A stretch of 64,000 bases of DNA from Kutzneria sp. CA-103260. GTDB lineage: Bacteria; Actinomycetota; Actinomycetes; Mycobacteriales; Pseudonocardiaceae. The notes beneath the pieces were generated by a model that had not been told where the DNA came from, did no database searches, and was given only the letters and a program-made list of their open reading frames with translations. The stretch's first letter is position 1, and each line of letters opens with the position of its first letter. A program made the translations under genes and the position numbers. The DNA lies in contig NZ_CP073318.1 of NCBI RefSeq assembly GCF_018263855.1, forward strand, positions 496,001-560,000, in the 5' to 3' direction. This document shows, piece by piece, positions 17,186 through 25,404 of the stretch.

Positions 17186-18055
17186 TCATCTGACGGTGCG
17201 ACGCCAGGTGCGTGGGGGTTCGCCGTAGGCGCGGGCGAAGGCGCGGCTGAAGGCGGCTTCGGAGGTGTAGCCGACGCGGGCGGCGATGCGGCCGGCGGGC
17301 TCCGTGGTGGAGGCGAGCAGGTGGGCGGCGCGGTCGAGGCGTTGGCGCTGGACGTAGGCGCCGGGGGACTGGCCGAGCAGGGCGGTGAAGCGGGTGGCGA
17401 AGGCGGAGCGGGACAAGGCGGCCAGGGCGGCGAGGTCGTCGACGGACCAGTCGCGGGTGGGGTCGCGGTGGATGGCGGACAGCACCGGACCGACGATGGG
17501 GTCCATGGCGGCGGTGAGCCAGCCCGGGCTGGCCTGCAGACCGGAGGAGGCCCAGACCCGCAGGGAGCGGATGAACAGCAGGTCGAGCAGCCGGGAGAGC
17601 ATGACCCGGGAGCCGGGGCCGGGGGCGCTGACCTCGGAGATCATCAGCTCCAGGCCCAGCGCGGCCCACGAGCCGTTGGGGGAGCCGGCCCGGATGACGA
17701 CGGCGGCCGGCAGCACGGTGAGCAAGGGGTCGGCGACGAGATGGTCGACGAGGAAGGTGCCGGTGACCCAGCCGGCGTCGTCGGCCCGGACGACGTGCTC
17801 CTCGCCGCGGGCGAGCAGGGCCATGTCGCCGGGGCCGAGGTCGATCGGGTCGGTGGCGGAGGCGGTGGGGAAGTCGAGGTGGACGGCGCCCCGCTCGACG
17901 ACGTGCAGCATGCGGGTGCCGGCGGGGTGGCGGTCCCGGCGCGGGTGGTCGGTGGCGGAGCGGACGATCCCGTCGCCCTGCAGATGGACGGTCTGGAGTA
18001 GGTCCGACAGGGCGTCGTCCGGGGGAACGGCAAAGTTATCTGGGTTCACGGGCAT
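17186..18055 (-). CDS. AraC family regulator with N-terminal cupin
   Basis: 289 aa. The N-terminal 1-150 is a cupin_6-type sensing domain (HVVERGAVHLDF, DLGPGDMALLARGEEH). The C-terminal two helix-turn-helix AraC domain is at about 190-285 (LAALSRSAFATRFTALLG, then IAARVGYTSEAAFSRAFARAYG). Divergent from the alpha/beta hydrolase gene with a 68-bp gap; AraC-cupin proteins paired this way usually activate or repress the neighbour. The inducer is unknown. Confidence 0.92.
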   Translation of the reverse strand: MPVNPDNFAVPPDDALSDLLQTVHLQGDGIVRSATDHPRRDRHPAGTRMLHVVERGAVHLDFPTASATDPIDLGPGDMALLARGEEHVVRADDAGWVTGTFLVDHLVADPLLTVLPAAVVIRAGSPNGSWAALGLELMISEVSAPGPGSRVMLSRLLDLLFIRSLRVWASSGLQASPGWLTAAMDPIVGPVLSAIHRDPTRDWSVDDLAALAALSRSAFATRFTALLGQSPGAYVQRQRLDRAAHLLASTTEPAGRIAARVGYTSEAAFSRAFARAYGEPPRTWRRTVR

Positions 18056-18123
18056 TCTTCTTGTCCAATCCTCCTCGTAGCCTGAACGAGTCCACCCGAT
18101 TCGAGCCGAGGAGGCAACCGGAC

Positions 18124-18819
18124 ATGGCCACCAACAAACCGACTGTGGTGTTGGTGCACGGCTTCTGGGGCGGTGCGGCCCACTGGGCGAAGGTGATCCC
18201 GGAGCTGCGCCGGCGGGGATACGACTCGCTGCACGCGGTGGAGAACCCGCTGACGTCGCTGGCCGACGACGCGGCCCGCACCCAGCAGATGATCAAGCAG
18301 GTGGACGGGCCGGTGCTGCTGGTGGGGCACTCGTACGGCGGGGCGGTGATCACCGAGGCGGGCGACCTGCCGAACGTGGTGGGCCTGGTCTACGTGGCGG
18401 CCTTCGCGCCGGACAAGGGTGAGAGCCTGGCCTCGATCGGCGAGGTCGTGCCGGCCCCGGGCGGGGCGAGCATCGCGCCGGACTCGGACGGCTACCTGTG
18501 GATCAAGCAGGACGAGTTCCAGCAGGCCTTCTGCCAGGACCTGCCGGACGACGAGGCACTGGTCATGGCGGTGACCCAGAAGGCCCCGCTGGGCGCGGCC
18601 TACGTCTCCCCGGCCGGGGAGCCGGCCTGGCGCAACAAGCCGGCGTGGTACCAGGTGTCCACAGAGGACCGGATGATCCACCCGGACAACGAGCGCCGGA
18701 TGGCGGCGCGGATGAACCCGCGCAAGGTGATCGAGCTGAACGCCGGCCACGCGTCGCTGGCCTCGCAGCCGCTGCCGATCGTGGACCTGATCGACGACGC
18801 GGTCCGCGACCTGGGCTGA
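18124..18819 (+). CDS. Alpha/beta hydrolase
   Basis: 231 aa from ATG 18124 with GAGGAGG upstream. VLVHGFWGG carries the oxyanion loop, nucleophile S70 lies in GHSYGG, an acid near 185 (STEDRMIHPDNE) and the catalytic His in NAGHASL near 213. It has no signal peptide, so it is cytoplasmic. Sequence and length match the small MhpC/EstC-like esterases often annotated as salicylate-esterase-like in actinomycetes. The divergent AraC-cupin regulator probably controls it. Substrate unknown. Confidence 0.9.
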   Translation: MATNKPTVVLVHGFWGGAAHWAKVIPELRRRGYDSLHAVENPLTSLADDAARTQQMIKQVDGPVLLVGHSYGGAVITEAGDLPNVVGLVYVAAFAPDKGESLASIGEVVPAPGGASIAPDSDGYLWIKQDEFQQAFCQDLPDDEALVMAVTQKAPLGAAYVSPAGEPAWRNKPAWYQVSTEDRMIHPDNERRMAARMNPRKVIELNAGHASLASQPLPIVDLIDDAVRDLG

Positions 18820-18858
18820 CCGTCCGGCGAGCCGCCCGCGCCGGGCGGCTCGCCGCTT

Positions 18859-19893
18859 TCAGTTGGACAGCAGGTAGAACTGCCACTTGTCGGCCTCGAC
18901 CGGCAGCACCTCGACCGTGCGGAAACCGGCCTCCAGGGCATACTCGCGCAGGGTGGCCGGCCGCATGACGGTGCCGGTGGCGGCGGAATCGGGCACGCCC
19001 ATGGCGTCGGGCAGGCAGGAGATGACGCTCCAGCCGTAGAGGTACTGCTCCCGCGGGGAGGCGGGAGTGGTGGGCTCGGGGTCGGTGCGTTCGTCGACGA
19101 CGAGCACGAAACCACCGTCGGCCAAGGACTTCCGGGCGGCGCCGAGCACCGCCACCGGGTACGACATGTCGTGCAGGGCCTCGATGATCGTGACCAGGTC
19201 GTACGAGCCTTCGAGGCCGGTGGCGGCGTCGGTGGCGGAGTAGCGGACCCGATCGTCCACACCGGACTCGACGGCGCTGGCGGTGGCGGCGGCGATGGCC
19301 CGGGCGTCGAGATCGAGGCCGTGCACGGTGATCTCGGGATAGGCCAGGGCCATCGCGATGCTGGACCAGCCCAGCCCGCAGGCGACGTCGGCGACCCGGG
19401 CCGGGCCGGACAGTCGCTTGTGGACGGATGGGATCGCCGGCAGCCACTCCTGACCCAGCAGGTTCAGGAAAGCGGCGCGGTTGGACGGCGAGCGGCCCTC
19501 GGGCTCCCAGGTCGTGGGGGACGGCGCGCCGCCGGTCCGGAAGGCGTCGACGACGTCGCCGAGCCGCCGCGAGGCCCGCACCAGCTCGATGCTCATCGTG
19601 GTGCCGAAAAGCAGACTCGACGGGTCGGCCAGCACCGGCACGTGGCCGGCGGGCAGTAGATACCGGTCGGGCTCGACGACCTCGACCAGGCCGGCGGCGG
19701 CCTGGTGGGCCAGCCACTCGCGGGCGTACCGCTCGGCGGTTCCGGTCCGCTCGGCCAGCTCGTCGGACGTCAGCGCGCCGTCGGCGGCCAGTGTCCGGTA
19801 GTAGCCGAGGCGTTCCCCGAGATAGATCGTGTACAGCTCCAGCGCGCCGACGGCGTTCTGGAAGATCCTGGCGGACAGCTCGGTCGGCTCCAT
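18859..19893 (-). CDS. SAM-dependent methyltransferase with N-terminal winged helix
   Basis: 344 aa from ATG 19893; an open frame continues upstream but without coding character. Residues 1-90 form the winged-helix dimerisation region common in small-molecule methyltransferases (LTSDELAERTGTAERYAREWL). Motif I is VADVACGLGWSSIAM near 165-179, followed by LDLD at the end of beta-2, which binds SAM. A tail similar to Rv2258c-type enzymes follows. It lies downstream of the ECF sigma gene on the same strand, 118 bp away. Substrate unknown. Confidence 0.88.
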   Translation of the reverse strand: MEPTELSARIFQNAVGALELYTIYLGERLGYYRTLAADGALTSDELAERTGTAERYAREWLAHQAAAGLVEVVEPDRYLLPAGHVPVLADPSSLLFGTTMSIELVRASRRLGDVVDAFRTGGAPSPTTWEPEGRSPSNRAAFLNLLGQEWLPAIPSVHKRLSGPARVADVACGLGWSSIAMALAYPEITVHGLDLDARAIAAATASAVESGVDDRVRYSATDAATGLEGSYDLVTIIEALHDMSYPVAVLGAARKSLADGGFVLVVDERTDPEPTTPASPREQYLYGWSVISCLPDAMGVPDSAATGTVMRPATLREYALEAGFRTVEVLPVEADKWQFYLLSN

Positions 19894-20011
19894 GCCGTCC
19901 ACCCTGGCCAGGACAGCGCCTTCACCGCAACCGTGAACACGATTACCCCCCGATGCCGAGGCTGGCCTTGTTGGAATGCCCGCTGCGGCCGTGATCCAAC
20001 ACCCTGAAGCT

Positions 20012-20950
20012 TCAGTGCGGATCGAAGGCAAATGTCTTGAACAGCGCCGGGTCGTGGAATGCGACGATCCGGGTGATCGTGGAGTCGGCCAGCTCCAGCA
20101 CGGTGATGCCGTGCACGTGCCCGTCCAGGTAGGTGCCGAACGCGGGGCTGCCGTTGGCGCGGGTGGGGTGCAGTCGCCAGGAGCCGGAGTGAATCACCCG
20201 TCCGAGGAATGTGCCGACGGCGTGGCGGCCGGCGAACCAGGTGCGGTGGGGCGGCATCTCCAGGGTGACGTCCTCGGCCAGCAGGCGGGTGAGCAGCGCG
20301 GCGTCGGCGTTCTCGAAGGCGGCGGCGAACTGGTCGAGCGTGGCCCGCTGCGTGGCGGATGCGGGCTCGGTCGTGTCGTCCTCGGCCGGCGAGACGGAGG
20401 CGAGCTGGGTGCGGGCCCGTTGCAGCAGGCTGTTCACGGCGGCCACGGAGACGTCGAGCAGGTCGGCGACTTCGGCCGCCGGCCAGGCGAGGACGTCACG
20501 CAGGATCAGCACGGCCCGTTGCCGTGCGGACAGGTGCTGCATGGCGGCCACGAGCGCGAGCCGGACGCTGCCCCGGGACGCGACGACAGCGGCCGGATCG
20601 GTGATCAGGGCGTCCGGGATCGGTTGCAGCCACGGCACTTCCGGGCCGCGCACCAAGGCCGTGTCGGGATCGAAGGTGTCGCCGCCGAGACCGGACGGCA
20701 GCGGTCGCCGGGTGCGGCGTTCGAGGGCGGTCAGGCAGACGTTGGTGGCGATCCGGTAGAGCCAGGTCCGCAGCGACGCCCGCCCCGGGTCGAAGTCCTC
20801 GCGGGCCCGCCACGCCCGCAGCATCGTCTCCTGAACCAGGTCCTCGGCGTCCACCACCGAACCGGTCATCCGGTAGCAGTGGGCGAGCAGTTCACGGCGA
20901 TGGGCATTCAGGTCCACGACGTACATACTCGCCGCCGCCCCCGAAATCAT
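20012..20950 (-). CDS. ECF sigma factor with C-terminal SnoaL-like domain
   Basis: 312 aa; an internal ATG at 20926 is an alternative start. Sigma region 2 (residues about 15-85: LLAHCYRMTGSVVDAEDLVQET) and region 4 (about 130-185: LSARQRAVLILRDVLAWPAAEVAD) are clear. A SnoaL/NTF2-like domain follows (about 200-310), as in SigG/SigJ-like sigma factors that lack a separate anti-sigma gene and are regulated by their own C-terminus. It is divergent from the small ABM-fold gene. Target promoters cannot be read from this window. Confidence 0.92.
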   Translation of the reverse strand: MISGAAASMYVVDLNAHRRELLAHCYRMTGSVVDAEDLVQETMLRAWRAREDFDPGRASLRTWLYRIATNVCLTALERRTRRPLPSGLGGDTFDPDTALVRGPEVPWLQPIPDALITDPAAVVASRGSVRLALVAAMQHLSARQRAVLILRDVLAWPAAEVADLLDVSVAAVNSLLQRARTQLASVSPAEDDTTEPASATQRATLDQFAAAFENADAALLTRLLAEDVTLEMPPHRTWFAGRHAVGTFLGRVIHSGSWRLHPTRANGSPAFGTYLDGHVHGITVLELADSTITRIVAFHDPALFKTFAFDPH

Positions 20951-21012
20951 CGCGATGAGTTCTTCCCCGCTGCCGGGTAGGTACTGGCGAACACCACCAT
21001 CGGGAGGAACCA

Positions 21013-21321
21013 GTGAGCAAGTCAGTGATGGTCCGCTACCGCACCCGGCCGGAGGCCGCCGAGGAGAACCAGCGCCTGGTCGAGGCGGTGTTCCAGGAGC
21101 TCAACGCCGACGACCCGGGCGGCCTGCGCTACGCGACGTTCCGGCTGGCCGACGGCGTCACCTTCGTGCACGTCGCGACGTTCGACGGCGAGGACAACCC
21201 GCTGCAGCGGTCGGCCGCGTTCAAGGAGTTCCAGCAGGACGTCGAAGCCCGCATCGACGGCGGGGCCGAGCGCTCCGACGTCACGCTGGTCGGGTCGTAC
21301 GGGCTGCAAGCAGGAAGCTGA
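21013..21321 (+). CDS. Small ABM-fold (antibiotic biosynthesis monooxygenase-like) protein
   Basis: 102 aa from GTG 21013, with GGGAGGAA upstream. The pattern of a beta strand (VMVRYRTRPEAAEENQRL), a helix, then GVTFVHVATFDGEDNPL fits the dimeric ferredoxin-like ABM fold. It is divergent from the ECF sigma gene by 62 bp, a common arrangement in which the sigma factor drives expression of its neighbour. The last 41 bases overlap the convergent TetR gene. Enzyme activity is uncertain. Confidence 0.75.
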   Translation: MSKSVMVRYRTRPEAAEENQRLVEAVFQELNADDPGGLRYATFRLADGVTFVHVATFDGEDNPLQRSAAFKEFQQDVEARIDGGAERSDVTLVGSYGLQAGS

Positions 21322-21844
21322 GCTCCGCCTCCACGTCGTCGAGCGGCGCGACGGACCGCTGCGCGCGGGCCAGCAGGATCGCGCCCTCGACGGCGGTGAG
21401 GATCACGGTGGCCAGGCGGTTCGGCTCGGGGACGCCGGACAGCTTGGCCACCAGTGCCTCACGCCAGCCGGCGACGGCCGTGACGATGGCCGCGCGGACC
21501 GGGTCCGAGCCGTCGACCGCGGCTGCGAAGACCGTGCAGCCGGCGAGGAAGTCCGTGTCCTGCAACGACTTTCGCCAGTAGCCGCAGACCCTGGGGATCA
21601 GTTCCCCGGGGTCTGCCTTGCGTAGCGCTTCCTCAGTGTGCCGGCCGGCCCAGGCGACCGCCTCGGCGATCAGCTGGTCCTTGCCGCCGGGGAAGTGGTG
21701 CTGCACCGATCCTCGCGGCGCGTCCGCGTGCGCCACGACCTGGCGGATGCCCGCCGCGTGCACTCCGTGCATACGCACCAGATCCGCCGCCCCGGCGACC
21801 ATCCGGTCGCGGGTGCCCAGTTCACGTTCCGTTCGCTTGACCAT
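21281..21844 (-). CDS. TetR family regulator (YxaF/LmrA type)
   Basis: About 187 aa from ATG 21844; an ATG at 21856 is also in frame but lies inside the operator palindrome. The helix-turn-helix ends in APRGSVQHHFPGGKDQL, typical of the YxaF/LmrA subgroup. The C-terminal domain has the family's AGCTVFAAA segment. It is divergent from a hotdog thioesterase gene with a clear 9-9-9 inverted repeat between them, so it most likely represses both. It resembles the TetR at 31929, which also neighbours a thioesterase gene. Confidence 0.9.
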   Translation of the reverse strand: MVKRTERELGTRDRMVAGAADLVRMHGVHAAGIRQVVAHADAPRGSVQHHFPGGKDQLIAEAVAWAGRHTEEALRKADPGELIPRVCGYWRKSLQDTDFLAGCTVFAAAVDGSDPVRAAIVTAVAGWREALVAKLSGVPEPNRLATVILTAVEGAILLARAQRSVAPLDDVEAELSFLLAARTTRPA

Positions 21845-21848
21845 GACG

Positions 21849-21875
21849 AGTGTCATAGTACACGGTTATGACACT
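21849..21875. promoter_or_regulatory. Operator: 9-bp inverted repeat AGTGTCATA-N9-TATGACACT
   Basis: Perfect arms at 21849-21857 and 21867-21875, between the divergent TetR and thioesterase genes. This is the probable binding site of the adjacent TetR protein. It overlaps two in-frame ATG codons, one on each strand, which argues for the downstream starts at 21844 and 21898. Confidence 0.7.
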
Positions 21876-21897
21876 TGGCATAGTCGAGGGAGGGGTC

Positions 21898-22317
21898 GTG
21901 ACGATCGAAGAGCTCAGCGCCCGGGTCCCGTTCCACGCCAACCTGGACATCCGTGTCCTGCGGGCGGCTCGGGGCGACGGTCGGGCCCTGCTGCCCGCGC
22001 ACCAGCATGTGCTCAACCACGCGTCGACCGTGCACGCCGGCGCGCTGTTCGCCCTGGCCGACGTCGCCGCCGGGGCGGCCGTGCTGCCCCTGGTGTGGGA
22101 CCGGGTCGACGAGTTGGACTTCGTCGCCCGTGGCGCGGAGGTCCGCTACCTGAAGCCCGCCCGCGGCCCGATCACCGCGTCGGCGACGTGCGGGGAGGAG
22201 GTTGGGGAACTGGAGACGAGAGGCAAGGTCGACGTGCCGGTGGCGGTGGCGTTGACCGACGAGGCTGGCACGCAGGTCGCCGCCATGACCGTGCACTGGC
22301 ACCTACGGCGGCGCTAA
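21898..22317 (+). CDS. Hotdog-fold thioesterase (PaaI/DUF4442-like)
   Basis: 139 aa. Start moved to GTG 21898 because GGGAGGGG at 21888-21895 is a strong ribosome-binding site; the upstream ATG at 21868 lies inside the operator. HASTVHAGALFALADVAAG is the hotdog helix segment with the family's HxG pattern, and the end has VHWHLRRR. It should hydrolyse an acyl-CoA or related thioester. Expression is probably controlled by the divergent TetR protein. Substrate unknown. Confidence 0.85.
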   Translation: MTIEELSARVPFHANLDIRVLRAARGDGRALLPAHQHVLNHASTVHAGALFALADVAAGAAVLPLVWDRVDELDFVARGAEVRYLKPARGPITASATCGEEVGELETRGKVDVPVAVALTDEAGTQVAAMTVHWHLRRR

Positions 22318-22422
22318 ACCCGCGGACAACAGCCCCCACCCGACCCTAGGGGGCCGGCCCCGCTGCCAGTCTACCTGGGGCGATGCGCGGATGATCTTGG
22401 TTCAGGGGTGCCTGTGGATAAC

Positions 22423-23385
22423 TCAGCCGTGGAGTTGGCGGTAGGCCTGGGCGGCACCGGGATGCAGGGGGATGTCGGCGGTGCCGATGAGGGTGCGGAT
22501 GTCGAGGAACTGGGTGCCGAGGGCTTCCTGGGGGACGAGTTGGTCGGCTCGGTTGACCAGGACCTCGGCCACGGCGGCGGCGACGTCGTCGGGGAGGGAG
22601 GGCAGGCCGACGAGGAGGTTGGCGACGCCGATGGTGGAGACCTGGTGCACGAAGCGGTAGCCGCCGGAGGGGACCGGGAGCTGTTCGTAGAGCATGCCGT
22701 AGCGGGAGCGGAGGGTGGGCAGGACGCCGTCCAGGGGCAGCAACCGGATGCCGATCGAGGAGTCGAGCTTGGCCAGGGCGGGAGTGGGGACGCCGCCGGA
22801 CCAGAGCAGGGCGTCGATGGCCCCGGAGGCGAGCGCGGAAGTGGCGTCGGACAAGGGAAGATGGCGCACGACGGGGGTGATGCCGGCGGCGGCGAGGATG
22901 CGGTCGCCGGTGAGGGCGGCGCCGGAGCCGGAGGCGCCGAGGGACACGGCGCGACCGTCCAGATCGGACACTGAGCGGGCCGGGGAGTCGTTGCGGACGA
23001 CCAGTTGCATGTAGTTCTCGTACACGCGGCCGATGGCCCGCAGGTCGATCGCGGAGGTGAACGGCGCGAGGCCGGAGCTGGCGGAGCGGGCGGTGTCGGC
23101 GAGGACCAGGGCGAGGTCGGCCTTGCCGGCGCGCAGCAGGTCGATGTTGGCGACACTGGCCGTGGTTTCGACGGCGGTGCACCGCAACCAGGACTGGGTG
23201 GCGTTGATCTGGTCGGCCAGCAGCCGGCCGAAGGCGAGGTAGAAGCCGCCGGACTCGCCGGCGGCGATGGTGAGGGAGCGGGAAGGGCTGGAGGTGGTGC
23301 AGCCGGCGGTGAGGATGCCGGCCGCGGCGGCGGTGAGGAAGGCGCGGCGGTTCAAGGTGAAGGCCGAGCCGGCGCGGCGGGTCAT
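22423..23385 (-). CDS. TAXI-family solute-binding lipoprotein (TRAP-associated type, no TRAP permease here)
   Basis: 320 aa. The N-terminus has a Tat-like motif (NRRAFLT) and lipobox LTAGC, so it is a Tat-exported lipoprotein. The body matches TAXI binding proteins: LTIAAGESGGFYLAFGRLLAD near 38-58, then TTASVANIDLLRAGKADLALV. The ATG overlaps the histidine kinase stop (ATGA), making it the last gene of the MHS-permease/regulator/kinase operon. No TRAP DctQ/DctM-type genes are present, so it may present a ligand to the kinase rather than feed a permease (inference). Confidence 0.88.
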   Translation of the reverse strand: MTRRAGSAFTLNRRAFLTAAAAGILTAGCTTSSPSRSLTIAAGESGGFYLAFGRLLADQINATQSWLRCTAVETTASVANIDLLRAGKADLALVLADTARSASSGLAPFTSAIDLRAIGRVYENYMQLVVRNDSPARSVSDLDGRAVSLGASGSGAALTGDRILAAAGITPVVRHLPLSDATSALASGAIDALLWSGGVPTPALAKLDSSIGIRLLPLDGVLPTLRSRYGMLYEQLPVPSGGYRFVHQVSTIGVANLLVGLPSLPDDVAAAVAEVLVNRADQLVPQEALGTQFLDIRTLIGTADIPLHPGAAQAYRQLHG

Positions 23386-24734
23386 GACGGCAGCTCGATG
23401 ATCACGGCCAACCCGGTGGAGGAGGCCGGGCGGAGGGTGAGGGTGCCGCCGCGAGCGGTGATCAGGCGTTCGGCGATGGGCAGCCCGAGGCCGCTGCCCC
23501 GAGGGTGACCAGCCCGGCGGGAGCGCCAGAACCTGGTGGTGGCCAAGGGAAGTTCGTTGGCGCTGAGGCCGGGGCCGTTGTCCACGACGGTGATCGCCGC
23601 AGGGGAGCAGGACACGGTGACCTGGGAGCCGCCGTACTTGATGGCGTTGTCGAGCACGACGTCGAGGACCTGGCTGAGGTCGTGCTCGGGGCAGCGGATC
23701 TCGAAGGAGGTGTCCACATCCCCGTAGCACAGGGAAACGCCGGCGTCGGAGGCGGCGACGGACCAGAAGTCGACACGGTCCAGGACAACGGCGGCGGCGA
23801 GGCAGGTGTCGGGGTCGGGGGAGGCGGCCAGGAGGGTGGCGGTGTGTTCGGCATGGGCCATGGCCAGCAGACCGTCCAAAAGGGACTCCAGCCGCTCGAC
23901 CTCGGCGACGGCGGAATGGTACGACGCCTGGCCGTCGGGAACGACCCGAGGGGCCAGGGAGTCGACCCGCAAACGAAGGGCGGCCAAGGGGTTGCGGAGC
24001 TGGTGGGAGGCGTCGCTGATGAGGCGGCGCTGTTGCTCGGCGGCGGAGCTGACGGCGTCGGACATGCGGTTGAAGGTGGCGGCGAGCTCCCGAAGCTCAC
24101 GGGGACCGTCACGGCCCCGCAGGTGGGTGTGGACCTGCCCGGCGGCGACGGCGCCGAGACCACGGGAGAGCTCGGCCAAGGGACGCAGCACCCAGCGGGC
24201 GACGACGAGCGTGAGCAGCACGCAGCCGACGAGGGCGGCGAAGGCCCCGGCGAGGATGACGGCCCAGCCGGCGGCGACGTCGGAGGCGGCGGCCCGGACC
24301 GACGCCCGCATGACGACGGCCCCGATCACCCGGGAGCCGATGCCGATGGGGCGGGCCAGCAGAACGTCCGAAGTGGACCAGGGCAGCACGTCGTCCAGAC
24401 CGGGGGCGGGCTGGTTGCGCAGGGCGGCGTCGATCACGGGGGCCACGTCGGGGGTGTCCACGTTCAGCCCGCCGGTGGCGATGATGGGCTGCCGCTGCGC
24501 GTTCACCACGATCACCGGCTCCCCGTAGAGCGAAGTGAACCGGGTGACCTCGCTGACCAGCTGGGCCTCGTCGTCCTGCTGGGTCAGCCCGGCGAACCGG
24601 TCGAGGTCGGCGGTGCGGCTGATGGACAGCTGCTGGGTGCGCTCGCGGGCGGTCACCATCAGCAGCGGCAGGGCGAACGCGGCCACGGCCGTGACCGAGA
24701 AGACCAGCAGCACCACCAACAGTCGGGTCCGCAC
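23382..24734 (-). CDS. Sensor histidine kinase (TctE/QseC-like)
   Basis: 450 aa. TM1 at about residues 5-27 and TM2 at about 155-180 enclose an extracytoplasmic sensor domain. HAMP follows, then the phosphoacceptor His near 243 in SDASHQLRNPLAA, and the ATPase core (VLDNAIKYGGS, VVDNGPGLS, GSGLGLPIAERL). The periplasmic sensor with short helical arms is like TctE-type citrate or tricarboxylate sensors. Cotranscribed with the response regulator (1-bp gap) and the TAXI lipoprotein (overlap). Confidence 0.93.
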   Translation of the reverse strand: MRTRLLVVLLVFSVTAVAAFALPLLMVTARERTQQLSISRTADLDRFAGLTQQDDEAQLVSEVTRFTSLYGEPVIVVNAQRQPIIATGGLNVDTPDVAPVIDAALRNQPAPGLDDVLPWSTSDVLLARPIGIGSRVIGAVVMRASVRAAASDVAAGWAVILAGAFAALVGCVLLTLVVARWVLRPLAELSRGLGAVAAGQVHTHLRGRDGPRELRELAATFNRMSDAVSSAAEQQRRLISDASHQLRNPLAALRLRVDSLAPRVVPDGQASYHSAVAEVERLESLLDGLLAMAHAEHTATLLAASPDPDTCLAAAVVLDRVDFWSVAASDAGVSLCYGDVDTSFEIRCPEHDLSQVLDVVLDNAIKYGGSQVTVSCSPAAITVVDNGPGLSANELPLATTRFWRSRRAGHPRGSGLGLPIAERLITARGGTLTLRPASSTGLAVIIELPS

Positions 24735-24735
24735 G

Positions 24736-25404
24736 TCAGCCGCCGAGCCGGTAGCCGAAGTTGCGGATGGTGGTCAGCAGCCCCGGTCGGCGCAGCTTGG
24801 CCCGCAGCTGCGCCACGTGCACGTCGAGCGACCGCGAGATGGCCAGATAGGCGTCGCCCCACACCTCGTCCATCAGCTGCTGCCGGCTGACCGCGGCCCC
24901 GTGCCGGACGGCCAGCACGGCGAGCACGTCGAACTCCTTGGAGGTCAACGGAATCAGCTCGCCGCCGGCGAAGACCTGCCGCGAGTGCAGGTCGATCCGC
25001 ACGTCACCGAGCTCGACCACGGTCGGTGGCGGCGTGGTCCGCGCCGCCGCCCGCCTCGACACCGCCTCCATCCGGGCCAGCAACTCGGCCAGCCGGACCG
25101 GTTTGACCAGGTAGTCGTCGGCCCCGAGGCGCAGGCCGCGCACGACGGACCGCTCGTCGCCGTGCGCGGTGAGCACGAGCACCGGCAGGTCGGTGACCCG
25201 CCGGAGCTTGCGCAGCACGTCGAGCCCGTGCATGTCGGGCAGGCCGAGGTCGAGCAGCACCAGGTCGGCCCGGTGGTGCCCGGTCAGCGCGTCCGCGCCG
25301 CGCTCGACCCGGGTCGGCTGGTGGCCGGCCGTGGCCAGCGCCTCGACCAGGGCCTTGCCGACGCCTTCGTCGTCCTCGACCAGTAACACACGCACGCCCG
25401 TCAC
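24736..25404 (-). CDS. OmpR-family response regulator (TctD-like)
   Basis: 222 aa. Receiver domain with acidic pocket (VEDDEG), phospho-acceptor D52 (LLDLGLPD) and Lys in YLVKPV near 102. A winged-helix Trans_reg_C domain is at about 125-220 (LTSKEFDVLAVLAVRHG, SRSLDVHVAQLRAKL). GTG start at 25404 directly abuts the MHS permease stop. It probably autoregulates the operon and activates uptake in response to its kinase. Confidence 0.94.
   Translation of the reverse strand: MTGVRVLLVEDDEGVGKALVEALATAGHQPTRVERGADALTGHHRADLVLLDLGLPDMHGLDVLRKLRRVTDLPVLVLTAHGDERSVVRGLRLGADDYLVKPVRLAELLARMEAVSRRAAARTTPPPTVVELGDVRIDLHSRQVFAGGELIPLTSKEFDVLAVLAVRHGAAVSRQQLMDEVWGDAYLAISRSLDVHVAQLRAKLRRPGLLTTIRNFGYRLGG

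Noticed and set aside
22413..22421. TGTGGATAA, a match to the DnaA box consensus
   Set aside because: It is a single copy between two convergent genes with no cluster of boxes, no AT-rich stretch and no dnaA/dnaN neighbours, so an origin is not supported.
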